Positions 16,695-25,281 of a stretch of DNA of 64,000 nt are shown here, piece by piece; the stretch's first letter is position 1, and each line of letters opens with the position of its first letter. The stretch is from Paenibacillus oryzisoli. Its GTDB lineage: Bacteria; Bacillota; Bacilli; Paenibacillales; NBRC-103111. The notes below the pieces were generated by a model. That model had not been told where the DNA came from. It did not search any database and was given only the letters and a program-made list of their open reading frames with translations. A program made the translations under genes and the position numbers. The stretch covers positions 1 through 64,000 of the forward strand of contig NZ_LYPB01000091.1 of NCBI RefSeq assembly GCF_001653565.1, in the 5' to 3' direction.

Positions 16695-17312
16695 ATGAGT
16701 AAAATTTCGCAGCGTCAACTAGCAATCATGGAATTCATTAAGAGCGAAGTGAAAGATAAGGGTTATCCGCCATCTGTTCGAGAAATCGGCGAAGCTGTTG
16801 GACTTGCCTCCAGTTCTACCGTACACGGCCATTTGGAACGTCTTGAGAAAAAAGGCATGATTCGTCGAGATCCTACCAAACCGCGTGCAATTGAAATTCT
16901 AGGGCTCGATGGTGCAGAATCTCAATTCGCTGTCTCCGTTGCTCGTGTTCCCCTTGTTGGTAAAGTAACAGCTGGTGTTCCTATTACAGCTACAGAGAAT
17001 ATCGAAGATTACTTCCCACTTCCAACAAGTATGGTTGGTGACAACAACGTGTTCATGCTAAGCATTATGGGAGACAGTATGATTGAAGCTGGTATTCATA
17101 ATGGTGACTATGTTATTGTCAAACAACAACAAACGGCGAATAACGGTGATATCGTTGTCGCGATGACGGAAGATGATGAAGCTACTGTAAAGCGTTTCTA
17201 CAAAGAGAAGGATCATATTCGCCTTCAACCAGAGAACTCTGCTTTACAACCTATCCTATTAAAGAATGTAACGATTCTTGGACGAGTAATTGGTTTGTTC
17301 CGGGATATGTAA
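16695..17312 (+). CDS. lexA: LexA SOS repressor/autoprotease
   Basis: A 205-residue LexA. The winged HTH domain is about 1-65. The cleavage site is Ala93-Gly94 (KVTAGVP), the catalytic Ser is 128 in GDSMIEAG and the Lys is 166 in EATVKRF. The protein binds SOS boxes as a dimer and cuts itself when RecA is activated by single-stranded DNA. ATG 16695 follows TGGAG. It is divergent from yneA with four LexA boxes between them, so both genes should be derepressed by DNA damage. All key residues are present and the length is normal. Confidence 0.97.
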   Translation: MSKISQRQLAIMEFIKSEVKDKGYPPSVREIGEAVGLASSSTVHGHLERLEKKGMIRRDPTKPRAIEILGLDGAESQFAVSVARVPLVGKVTAGVPITATENIEDYFPLPTSMVGDNNVFMLSIMGDSMIEAGIHNGDYVIVKQQQTANNGDIVVAMTEDDEATVKRFYKEKDHIRLQPENSALQPILLKNVTILGRVIGLFRDM

Positions 17313-17330
17313 GTACGGCAGATACGACAC

Positions 17331-17380
17331 AAAAAAGCAAGGCTCATTAAGTGAACTTCACTTAAGAGCCTTGCTTTTTT
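17331..17380. terminator. Bidirectional terminator, lexA and ampS
   Basis: AAAAAAGCAAGGCTC with an inner TTAAGTGA/TCACTTAA stem and GAGCCTTGCTTTTTT; a long near-perfect hairpin between convergent genes. Confidence 0.9.
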
Positions 17381-17384
17381 ACAT

Positions 17385-18623
17385 TTAAAACGTCAATACC
17401 CAATTCCCTGCACGGAAGATTGGTTCGATCGAACCATCTTCTAGTTCCCCATCGATTTCAAGTTCTGCTGACCCGATCATGAAGTCTACATGAATTAATG
17501 AGCTATTCCCTCCGCGTGCCTTCAATTCTGCATTCGATAACTTGGTTCCATCCTTGAGATTAATCGGGTAACAACTACCCAACGCCAAGTGGCAAGAAGC
17601 ATTCTCATCAATACCTGTGTTGTAGAAAATACGATTCACATTGGAAATCGGCGAATCAAATGGCACGAGTGCAACCTCACCTAAATAACGCGCGCCTTCA
17701 TCCATATCCAATAAACGTGCCAAGTGGTCATAACCCACTTCTGCTTGAAAATCTACGACCTTTCCATCTTCGAAAGTAAAAGAGAACCGATCCACTAACG
17801 CCCCATTAATATTTAATGGCATCGTACTTGCCACAGTACCATTAACACCTGAGCGATTAGGTATGGTGAACACTTCTTCCGTCGGCATATTGGCTACATA
17901 GCGAATACCGCGCGAGTTCTCGTTATCTCCACCTAGCCAAATATGTCCTTCCGGCAGTTCGACACGTAAATCCGTACCCGTAGCCCGGTAACGTAAAGCT
18001 TTGTAACTTCTTTCATTCAACAAGCTATGTGTAGCTTTCAGTGTATTCAAATGTGATAACCAAGCCTCAACAGGATTTTCTTCATAGACACGGTTGAATT
18101 TAAAAATAGCATCCCACATCGCAGGAACTCGCTGCTCCTCGGGCAGATCTCCATACACAATTGAAGCCCAAGCCTCCGTAGGAGCTTTAATTAAACACCA
18201 ACTGAACTCACCTGTTCGCACATATTGCTGATACTTGCTTCTAGCTGTTGAAGCGGCTTTCGATGCTCGAGAAATTAAACTGGCATCTATACCATCGTAT
18301 AAATTCGGATTCGGTACTTTAATGTTCAATAAAGCTCCTCCGTTTTCTACAAAACGTTCGAGCATCGTCGTATACCACTCCGGATAATAATCCATTGATT
18401 CCTCGGAGGCATAATCAAATTTATTGCGAGTTACCACATCATCCTGCCAATGCACATGGACAAAATTTGCTCCAGCCTCGTACGCTTTCTGAACGATTAA
18501 TCTTGTTAAATCCAATGTCTCAATGGGAGCTTCCACCAACAAATCTTGACCTTTATTTAAGTTAACACCGATTCGAATGACTAACTCTGCATACTTCTCT
18601 AAATTACGTTTAAAATTGTCCAT
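17385..18623 (-). CDS. ampS: M29-family aminopeptidase (AmpS/PepS type)
   Basis: A 412-residue metal-dependent aminopeptidase of the M29 (thermophilic aminopeptidase) family. Conserved stretches seen are YAELVIRIGVNLNKGQDL at the N-terminus, EEVFTIPNRSGVNG, the ligand region NASCHLALGSCYP and the final HVDFMIGSAELEIDG. It removes N-terminal residues from peptides in the cytosol with two metal ions. ATG 18623 sits behind AAGGAGAG. It stands alone: a shared terminator with lexA lies downstream and a 640-base gap upstream. Length and motifs are complete. Confidence 0.92.
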   Translation of the reverse strand: MDNFKRNLEKYAELVIRIGVNLNKGQDLLVEAPIETLDLTRLIVQKAYEAGANFVHVHWQDDVVTRNKFDYASEESMDYYPEWYTTMLERFVENGGALLNIKVPNPNLYDGIDASLISRASKAASTARSKYQQYVRTGEFSWCLIKAPTEAWASIVYGDLPEEQRVPAMWDAIFKFNRVYEENPVEAWLSHLNTLKATHSLLNERSYKALRYRATGTDLRVELPEGHIWLGGDNENSRGIRYVANMPTEEVFTIPNRSGVNGTVASTMPLNINGALVDRFSFTFEDGKVVDFQAEVGYDHLARLLDMDEGARYLGEVALVPFDSPISNVNRIFYNTGIDENASCHLALGSCYPINLKDGTKLSNAELKARGGNSSLIHVDFMIGSAELEIDGELEDGSIEPIFRAGNWVLTF

Positions 18624-18848
18624 TGTTCAATTACTCTCCTTCGCGTTAAAAAGCCCATCAGTACATTCCATGCGAGACTGAAGGGCAATACGTATCTAGC
18701 TGTCCCTCTAATCATACAATACCTAATTAGTCATTGGCAATGAATGGGGCACAGTTGCTCGGTTAGTAGAGTGCTTGGGTGCTGAGGTGCTAAGACTTGA
18801 CTTGCAGAAATGATGGTTTTGGGGCAGAAACTACTAAGCAACTCGAAT

Positions 18849-19045
18849 TAGCTGGAAAACATACAGTAATTTGACCTAAAATCCTTCAAAAAATCTACTT
18901 AGATGGAAAATATGTAGTTATTTTTAACTTTATCGATCAAATCGAGTTAAATAGATAAAATTAAATGTAGGAAATCCATTTATATTGCGAATTCTCTCTA
19001 TTTTCTCTACTTTAGCTGTAGAAAATCCATTTAATTGCTGAGATC
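18849..19045. repeat. Degenerate 51-bp-period repeats in the ampS-glnA gap
   Basis: The gap 18624-19274 has no credible gene. Two pairs of similar segments lie in it, each spaced exactly 51 bases: TAGCTGGAAAACATACAGTA at 18849 and TAGATGGAAAATATGTAGTT at 18900; TGTAGGAAATCCATTTA at 18966 and TGTAGAAAATCCATTTA at 19017. The pairs also resemble each other (TAGCTG-GAAAA core). The rest of the gap is AT-rich and featureless to me. Confidence 0.55.
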
Positions 19046-19274
19046 ACAGTAGATTCCTCCCTGTTCATTTATTTATTGGTTTAAATGAATAATCTACACC
19101 CCGTTCTTACATTTAATCTATAGACTTCTCATTGATTCAGCGCTCACTTCCACTCAGCTCTCACCGCACGCATAAATGGAGGTATATAAGCAGATGATGT
19201 AGCAGTCTCCCCCCTATTAAGATAGGTTAACTCCTTCCTAGCTCACACCGCTAACAGATTAGGATAGTGATAAA

Positions 19275-19315
19275 AACAAAGAAACCCCCAACGCTCAGCG
19301 TCGAGGGTTCCAATT
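19275..19315 (-). terminator. Terminator of glnRA
   Basis: A 12-bp stem (AACCCTCGACGC / GCGTTGGGGGTT, with G.T pairs) and a T-rich tail on the minus strand, directly after glnA. Confidence 0.85.
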
Positions 19316-19318
19316 ATT

Positions 19319-20659
19319 CTAGTACAGAGACAGATACTGATCTCTCTCCCATTGGTGAACTTGCGTGCGGTACATATCCCACTCGATTTCTTTTAACTCG
19401 TAGAAATGCGCTAGCGCATGCTCACCAAGTGTGTCGCAAACGACATCGTCGCGAAGCAACTCATCTAGCGCTTGTTTCAAGTTAAGAGGCAAGCTAGGGA
19501 TGCCTTCTGCTTCACGCTCTTCTTCCGTCATTACATAGATGTTACGATCTGTTGGCGGAGGAAGCTGCATTTTGTTCTTGATGCCATCCAATCCAGCTGC
19601 AAGCAAAACAGCAAGCGCGAGGTAAGGATTTGCCGCTGGATCTGGGTTACGAACTTCAACACGTGTGCTAAGACCACGGGAAGCCGGAATCCGAATCATT
19701 GGGCTACGGTTACTAGCAGACCAAGCTACATAACAAGGAGCTTCATAACCAGGAACTAAACGTTTGTATGAGTTAACAGTTGGGTTCGTAATTGCTGCGA
19801 AAGAACGCGCATGACGCAGAACACCAGCCATATATTGTCTTGCAACTGTGCTTAATCCTAATTTGTCGCTCTCCTCGTAGAAGGCATTCGTCTCACCTTT
19901 GAACAAGGATTGGTGACAGTGCATACCTGAACCATTCATTCCGAACAACGGTTTCGGCATAAATGTCGCGTGCAAACCGTGCTGTCTCGCTACTGTTTTA
20001 ACAACAAGTTTGAACGTTTGAATTTGATCGGCAGCTTTAATCGCATCCGCATATTTAAAATCGATTTCGTGCTGACCAGGCGCTACTTCATGGTGAGAAG
20101 CTTCAATTTCGAAGCCCATTTCTTCCAGTGTTAACACAATATCCCGACGACAGTTCTCCCCAAGATCCATCGGAGCCAAATCGAAGTAACCACCTTGGTC
20201 ATTCAATTCAGTCGTTGGGTTGCCTTTGTCATCTGTTTTGAACAAGAAGAATTCTGGCTCAGGTCCAACGTTCATCGCTGTGTAGCCCATTTCTTCTGCT
20301 TGTTTCAATGCATTCTTCAAAATGGCACGTGGATCTCCAGGAAACGGAGTACCGTCAGGCATATAGATATCGCAGATCAATCGAGCGACTTTGCTTTCTG
20401 TAACCCACGGGAAGATAACCCATGTATCCAAATCAGGATATAAATACATATCTGATTCTTCAATACGTACATACCCTTCGATAGAAGAACCATCGAACAT
20501 CATTTTATTATCAAGCGCTTTCTCAAGTTGGCTTAAAGGAATTTCAACGTTTTTAATGCTTCCCATCAAGTCTGTGAATTGCAAACGGATAAAGCGAACG
20601 TTTTCAGCTTTGGCAATGCGAAGAATATCATCTTTACTATAGTTATTATTATAGGTCAC
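19319..20659 (-). CDS. glnA: Glutamine synthetase, type I-alpha
   Basis: A 446-residue glutamine synthetase. It makes glutamine from glutamate, ammonia and ATP as a dodecamer. Signatures are MFDGSSIEGY in the N-terminal domain, GPEPEFFLF, the ATP/metal block MNGSGMHCHQSL, and NPTVNSYKRLVPGYEAP near residue 305. The length and lack of the 25-residue insert mark the type I-alpha form of Firmicutes, regulated by feedback and by binding GlnR rather than by adenylylation. The start is GTG 20659 behind GAGGAG. It follows glnR by 45 bases and shares its promoter, so it belongs to the glnRA operon. Confidence 0.97.
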   Translation of the reverse strand: MTYNNNYSKDDILRIAKAENVRFIRLQFTDLMGSIKNVEIPLSQLEKALDNKMMFDGSSIEGYVRIEESDMYLYPDLDTWVIFPWVTESKVARLICDIYMPDGTPFPGDPRAILKNALKQAEEMGYTAMNVGPEPEFFLFKTDDKGNPTTELNDQGGYFDLAPMDLGENCRRDIVLTLEEMGFEIEASHHEVAPGQHEIDFKYADAIKAADQIQTFKLVVKTVARQHGLHATFMPKPLFGMNGSGMHCHQSLFKGETNAFYEESDKLGLSTVARQYMAGVLRHARSFAAITNPTVNSYKRLVPGYEAPCYVAWSASNRSPMIRIPASRGLSTRVEVRNPDPAANPYLALAVLLAAGLDGIKNKMQLPPPTDRNIYVMTEEEREAEGIPSLPLNLKQALDELLRDDVVCDTLGEHALAHFYELKEIEWDMYRTQVHQWERDQYLSLY

Positions 20660-20704
20660 GTGCGCATTCTCCTCTCGAATGTTAAGGAATTTAAACTACC
20701 GAAT

Positions 20705-21115
20705 TTACTTGTAAAATCGGGACAACTGGCCTTGTATCAAAGAAACTTGATCCGGACGTTTCCCTCCGCCAATCAATTGTTGCTTCAGCATTTTGTGCAA
20801 TTGAGAGTCGGTTAATTCTTTCCGTTTCACTTCGGTGTGCTCGTTTAAAATCGTTGCATCTTCGGAGTCCTTATCCACAGGAATAAGAACTTGCTTGATA
20901 CCCGCAATGTTCACGCCTTTTTCAATCAAATCTTTAATCTCAAGAAGACGTTCTACGTCATTAAACGAATAGAGCCTTTGATTACCGGCGGTTCGAGCTG
21001 GGATGATTAATTCGTGCTGCTCATAGTAACGAATTTGTCGTGCTGTTAAATCTGTTAGCTTCATGACGATCCCTATGGGGAATAACGCCATATTCCTACG
21101 TATTTCATCACTCAT
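20705..21115 (-). CDS. glnR: GlnR, MerR-family nitrogen regulator
   Basis: A 136-residue MerR-family protein. The HTH (about 13-50) includes VMKLTDLTARQIRYYEQHELI and RLYSFNDVERLLEIKDLIEKG. The C-terminal segment, about 35 residues rich in K and Q, is the part that senses feedback-inhibited GlnA in the family. GlnR represses its own operon under nitrogen excess. ATG 21115 lies eight bases after AGGAG; the GTG at 21124 would be inside that site. A perfect GlnR box lies upstream of the -35. The order glnR-glnA is as in B. subtilis. Confidence 0.95.
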   Translation of the reverse strand: MSDEIRRNMALFPIGIVMKLTDLTARQIRYYEQHELIIPARTAGNQRLYSFNDVERLLEIKDLIEKGVNIAGIKQVLIPVDKDSEDATILNEHTEVKRKELTDSQLHKMLKQQLIGGGKRPDQVSLIQGQLSRFYK

Positions 21116-21150
21116 GCTAATCACTCCTGGTCAGTAAGTACCTCATTCTC

Positions 21151-21179
21151 ATTGTACCTTTCTAACAAAAACGTGTCAA
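21151..21179 (-). promoter_or_regulatory. glnRA promoter
   Basis: Perfect TTGACA, 17 bases, TACAAT on the minus strand, about 36 bases before the glnR start. Confidence 0.85.
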
Positions 21180-21183
21180 GGAG

Positions 21184-21200
21184 TGTCAGGTTTGTTCACA
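21184..21200. promoter_or_regulatory. GlnR/TnrA box
   Basis: TGTCAGGTTTGTTCACA fits TGTNA-N7-TNACA at every fixed position. It sits just upstream of the glnRA -35, as the distal GlnR site does in B. subtilis. Confidence 0.9.
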
Positions 21201-21210
21201 GTTTAATTTT

Positions 21211-22461
21211 TCACAGTAATCCCTTATCTTCCATATGTTGGAGGGCAGTTAGTACACCTAACTTGCAATGTGAATAGGTCAAGCCACCTTGCATATAAGC
21301 GATATAAGGTTCACGAATTGGCGCATCTGCGGATAGTTCTAAGCTGCCTCCTTGAATGAACGTTCCTGCAGCCATGATAACAGGATGCTCATACCCAGGC
21401 ATGTCCCAAGGTTCAGGTACGACATGTGAATCGACAGCAGACGCCTTCTGGATGCCTTGCACGAAGGTAATCAAATGCTCCGCCGACGTGAAGCGGATCG
21501 CTTGAATCAAGTCCGTTCGCGCCGCATCCCAGCGCGGAGAGCTGACGAAACCGAGGTCTTCGAATATCGCCGCCGCGAAGACCGAGCCCTTGACCGCTTG
21601 CCCCACCAAATGCGGGGCAAGGAATAGCCCTTGAAACATCGCTCGCGTCGCGCCGAGCATGGCACCGACCTCGCCCCCGATGCCGGGGGCGGTCAATCTG
21701 TACGCGGCGAGCTCCACGAGGTCGCGCCGCCCGGCGATATAGCCGCCCGAAGGGGCGATGCCGCCGCCGGGGTTCTTGATCAGCGAGCCGGCCATCAGAT
21801 CGACGCCTACCTGCGTCGGCTCCTGCGGCTCTGTGAATTCGCCATAGCAATTGTCCACGAAGACAATCAGCTCTGGGTTGATCTCTTTGACAAATCGGAC
21901 CATTTCGCCGATTTGTTCGACGGTGAACGACGGCCGCCACGAGTAGCCGCGTGAACGCTGGATGCCGATCACCTTCGTGTTCGGCTGTATGGCTGCTGCG
22001 ATCGCCTGCCAGTCTGGCGAACCATCCTCTAAGAGCGCGACTTCACCGTAGCCGATGCCAAAGTCTTGTAAGGAGCCCGTGCCATCGCCTGGCTTGCCAA
22101 TAACCTTGTGCAACGTATCATAGGGTTTACCTGTGATGTAAAGTAGGTGTTCGCCAGGACGCAAAACACCGAACAAAGCGGTACCAATGGTGTGTGTCCC
22201 TGAAACAAAATGCGGACGAACAAGTGCTGCCTCTGCTCCCATTGCATCCGCATAGACAAGGTCAAGCACTTCTCTGCCTCGATCATTGTACCCATAACCT
22301 GTCGAAGAAGCAAAATGATAATCACTTACTTTATGTTCCTGAAAGGCGCGAATCACCTTCCATTGATTGATGTCGATGGTTTTCTCGATTTGGCGAAATG
22401 CGCTCTCTACACGCTGCTCCGCCCTTGCCATTCTATCCATTACTTTTTCCCCGAAATGCAT
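21211..22461 (-). CDS. ynbB: YnbB, PLP-dependent methionine gamma-lyase/aluminium-resistance family
   Basis: A 416-residue fold-type I PLP protein. The probable PLP lysine is in AGSLIKNPGGGIAPSGGYIAG, and the aspartate that binds the pyridine nitrogen is in IVFVDNCYGEF. The family is annotated from a plant aluminium-tolerance screen; its true substrate in Bacilli is unknown. ATG 22461 is used: it lies one base after the hflX stop with GAGGGAGAG in the end of hflX, so translation is coupled. The longer frame to 22527 runs into hflX. The middle of the gene (about 21500-21960) is markedly GC-richer than its ends. Confidence 0.88.
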   Translation of the reverse strand: MHFGEKVMDRMARAEQRVESAFRQIEKTIDINQWKVIRAFQEHKVSDYHFASSTGYGYNDRGREVLDLVYADAMGAEAALVRPHFVSGTHTIGTALFGVLRPGEHLLYITGKPYDTLHKVIGKPGDGTGSLQDFGIGYGEVALLEDGSPDWQAIAAAIQPNTKVIGIQRSRGYSWRPSFTVEQIGEMVRFVKEINPELIVFVDNCYGEFTEPQEPTQVGVDLMAGSLIKNPGGGIAPSGGYIAGRRDLVELAAYRLTAPGIGGEVGAMLGATRAMFQGLFLAPHLVGQAVKGSVFAAAIFEDLGFVSSPRWDAARTDLIQAIRFTSAEHLITFVQGIQKASAVDSHVVPEPWDMPGYEHPVIMAAGTFIQGGSLELSADAPIREPYIAYMQGGLTYSHCKLGVLTALQHMEDKGLL

Positions 22462-22462
22462 C

Positions 22463-23791
22463 TTAGTTGCTCTCTCCCTCGTTCTCGTCCTGCCCTGGCA
22501 TGGCTGTCGATTGATCATAATCAACAAGCAAATAAGCTTGTTTCACATAATCCTCTTTGTTCACCCTTACCTTGAAAACCATGTCTTCCCCATCCACATC
22601 TGTCTCCAGCACCTCACCAATGCGGTACATGAGAGCAATGATATCCCCTTTATTGGCAGGAATGCGGAACTCTTTACTATCACCCATGAGCTTATTCTCA
22701 ATTGTGATGCGAAGACGTTCCAAATCTTCAGGCGTATAGGCACTCATTTTCATGAATTCGCCTTCTGTTGAAAGCAACTCCAGATCAGCTGTAGGACAGA
22801 GATCAATTTTATTGAAAATGGTGATTTGTTCTTTCTGATGAGCGCCAAGCTCCTCTAATACTTCCTGTACAATGCGCATCTGCTCGTTACGCATATCCGT
22901 AGAGCTATCTACAACATGCAGAATCAAATCTGCTTCATTCGCCTCTTCTAATGTGGCGCGGAACGAAGCGACGAGATCATGAGGTAAATTTTGAATAAAT
23001 CCAACTGTATCTGTGAGGACGATTTCTTTGCCGCTTGGCAGTACCATTGTGCGTGAAGTCGGATCCAATGTTGCGAATAGTTGATTCTCAATATAGACGT
23101 CTGCTTGTGTTAATTGTTTCAACAATGTAGACTTTCCTGCGTTGGTATACCCCACTAAAGCAACTTGGAAAACGCCACTTTTCTTACGACGTTCCCGATG
23201 TAACGTACGGTGACGAACAACTTCTTCCAGCTGCGCTTTCAACTCGTCAATACGCCCGCGGATATGCCGACGATCTGTTTCCAGCTTCGATTCCCCTGGT
23301 CCTCTTGTCCCAATACCGCCACCTAAACGCGACAAGTTTTTCCCTTGCCCTGAAAGTCTAGGTAAGAGATAGCTAAGCTGCGCCAATTCAACCTGAATAA
23401 TCCCTTCGCGTGTTTTGGCACGCTGTGCGAATATATCCAGAATAAGTTGTGTGCGATCAATAATTTTCACATCAAGCGCTGCTTCTAGATTGCGAACCTG
23501 CGCACCGGAAAGCTCTTGATCGAAGATCGCCGTATTCCCGCCAAGCTCTTCCAACATCAGCTTTAACTCTTCAACCTTCCCTTTCCCAATAAACCATTTG
23601 GTATCCTTGGCTTCTTTGTTCTGTGTCATCGTTTCCAAGACCTGCACACCCGCTGTCTCAGCCAGTTTCACAAGCTCTTGCAACGAATATTCTGCCAGTA
23701 ATTCATTCTTCTTCTGCTTCTGTGTAATCAAACTGACGAGTACTGCTCTGTCATCAATTTCTTTTTCAACCATATGTGAAGTAGTTTTCAT
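22463..23791 (-). CDS. hflX: GTPase HflX
   Basis: A 442-residue HflX-type GTPase. The N-terminal HflX domain includes TKWFIGKGKVEEL and FDQELSGAQVRNLE; the coiled linker has RLGGGIGTRGPGESKLETDR; the G domain (about 205-370) has GYTNAGKSTLL, DTVGFIQNLP and FNKIDL. HflX binds ribosomes and splits stalled 70S particles under stress. ATG 23791 follows AAAGGAGA. ynbB is coupled downstream. In B. subtilis spoVK is next upstream; here efeUOB lies between them. A SigA-type promoter is seen 70-100 bases upstream. Confidence 0.96.
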   Translation of the reverse strand: MKTTSHMVEKEIDDRAVLVSLITQKQKKNELLAEYSLQELVKLAETAGVQVLETMTQNKEAKDTKWFIGKGKVEELKLMLEELGGNTAIFDQELSGAQVRNLEAALDVKIIDRTQLILDIFAQRAKTREGIIQVELAQLSYLLPRLSGQGKNLSRLGGGIGTRGPGESKLETDRRHIRGRIDELKAQLEEVVRHRTLHRERRKKSGVFQVALVGYTNAGKSTLLKQLTQADVYIENQLFATLDPTSRTMVLPSGKEIVLTDTVGFIQNLPHDLVASFRATLEEANEADLILHVVDSSTDMRNEQMRIVQEVLEELGAHQKEQITIFNKIDLCPTADLELLSTEGEFMKMSAYTPEDLERLRITIENKLMGDSKEFRIPANKGDIIALMYRIGEVLETDVDGEDMVFKVRVNKEDYVKQAYLLVDYDQSTAMPGQDENEGESN

Positions 23792-23864
23792 AGTCGTCTC
23801 CTTTAACTTCCATCAGATTACTTATTAGGACTGAAATAAGGCCTACATGGCCTATTCCTTCATC

Positions 23865-23893
23865 ATTGTGGAGGAAATGATTAGGAAAGTCAA
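23865..23893 (-). promoter_or_regulatory. hflX promoter candidate
   Basis: TTGACT, 17 bases, CACAAT on the minus strand, downstream of the efe terminator. Confidence 0.45.
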
Positions 23894-23934
23894 TTTGACG
23901 CACAGGAAAATTCGATTATAACTGTCTTGCTAAC

Positions 23935-23986
23935 AAAAAACAGGGAAGTGCCACAAGTAGATCACTCTACTCGCGCAACAACCCTG
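23935..23986 (-). terminator. Terminator of efeUOB
   Basis: CAGGG...CCCTG outer stem with AGTAG/CTACT inner stem, then TTTTTTG on the minus strand, 17 bases after the efeB stop. Confidence 0.75.
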
Positions 23987-24002
23987 CCTCACGAAGCTTA
24001 TT

Positions 24003-25262
24003 TTACTCAAATAAAGCCTGACCTAGATACGTTCCTTTCGTTGCAACTCCTGGCAATACTGCAAAATAGCCGCCGCCTGTTGTATCCGTATAAGCCAGCA
24101 TTTGATCCGGCATTTTGGGATTGGTCAATCGTTGCTGAATGGATTCAAACTGTGTTTGGATATTCCGATTGAAACAGACAAATAGGAGTCCTGCATTGAT
24201 GCGACCTACACTGTCCAGATTTTCCATGAAATTATAACCTCGCCGCAAAATGCGTTCACGCTCAGACTTCTCCCCCGTACGCGGATTGGATAAACGAATA
24301 TGCGAATCTAAAGGCGTTACTTTGCCTTCGGCGTCTGAAGCAAACTGTGGCGTATCGAACTCATCGCTACCATCCATAGGTGCTCCGGAAACTTTCTGAC
24401 GGCCAATAATCTGTTCTTGATCAGAGTATGTTTGTTGATCCCACGTTTCAATCCTCATTTGAATGCGGCGAACGACCATATAAGTGCCACCAGCTAACCA
24501 TGAGGCTCCATCTCCAGAATCGATCCAAACGTTACTTTTCATAAAAGAATCATCCTGCACAGAAGGATTTGCCGTACCATCTTTAAATCCGAATAAATTC
24601 CGTTTCGTCCCTTGCGCTTTCACGCCAAGTTGACCGGTTTGCTGCCAACGCAGGTGGGCAACACCTCTAGCTGCTTTGGATAAATTACGAATCGCGTGGA
24701 AACAAATCATCGGATCATCTGAACATGCTTGGACGACAATGTCTCCATGTGTCAATTGCTCCTGCAAGGAATCTTTATGGAAGATTGGCATCTCGGTCAG
24801 TCCTGATGGTTTGCGGGAGCGAAGACCAAATCGATCAACGCCTTCCTTCTCAAATAGAGAGGCTCCCACCGCAAAGGTAAGCGTCAATTTCCCCGTATCA
24901 AGACCAAGCTGTTCGCCTGTATCCGTTGGAGGAAATGCCGCATCCTGCGGCTCAACCGCAAGGGGACTTCCTGCCATAAGGGTTGCTGCAATCTCTGTCC
25001 ATTGCTTCATCAGTGCTTTCAGTTCCAACAGATCGCTTGTCGTTATATCGAAAGCCGCCACATTAGCAAAGTTCTGTTGAGGTGTAACTACCCCTGTTTG
25101 ATGAGTGCCATAGAAATCGTGTGTCTCATTGGTTACGGTAGCGGCGGCTTTATTCGTTGGATGTGCGGCTTGGACCTTCCCCAGTAAATCTCCCAAAACA
25201 ACGCCCGCCGCACCTGCAGCGGTCATTCCTAAGAAGGCTCGACGATTCATTTTGTCAGACAT
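24003..25262 (-). CDS. efeB: EfeB, Tat-exported DyP-type haem peroxidase
   Basis: A 419-residue DyP peroxidase. The N-terminus MNRRAFLGMTAAGAAGV is a Tat signal (twin Arg at 6-7). The DyP mark GFKDGTANP (GxxDG) with the distal Asp is at about residue 222, and the proximal His lies in SHIRLSNPR-type sequence near 306. In the EfeUOB system it oxidises ferrous iron or acts on haem outside the membrane so that iron can pass EfeU. ATG 25262 follows GAGGTTAAG. It is the last gene of efeU-efeO-efeB, 19 bases after efeO. Confidence 0.94.
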   Translation of the reverse strand: MSDKMNRRAFLGMTAAGAAGVVLGDLLGKVQAAHPTNKAAATVTNETHDFYGTHQTGVVTPQQNFANVAAFDITTSDLLELKALMKQWTEIAATLMAGSPLAVEPQDAAFPPTDTGEQLGLDTGKLTLTFAVGASLFEKEGVDRFGLRSRKPSGLTEMPIFHKDSLQEQLTHGDIVVQACSDDPMICFHAIRNLSKAARGVAHLRWQQTGQLGVKAQGTKRNLFGFKDGTANPSVQDDSFMKSNVWIDSGDGASWLAGGTYMVVRRIQMRIETWDQQTYSDQEQIIGRQKVSGAPMDGSDEFDTPQFASDAEGKVTPLDSHIRLSNPRTGEKSERERILRRGYNFMENLDSVGRINAGLLFVCFNRNIQTQFESIQQRLTNPKMPDQMLAYTDTTGGGYFAVLPGVATKGTYLGQALFE

Positions 25263-25281
25263 ACCGCTTAACCTCTTTCCT

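Noticed and set aside
18624..19274. Possible CRISPR array or small gene in the ampS-glnA gap
   Set aside because: The repeats are degenerate and directly phased without unique spacers; no cas genes and no frame with a good start.
21413..21940. 175-codon minus-strand frame inside ynbB
   Set aside because: Overlaps the GC-rich middle of ynbB in another frame; Arg-rich low-complexity product typical of a shadow frame.
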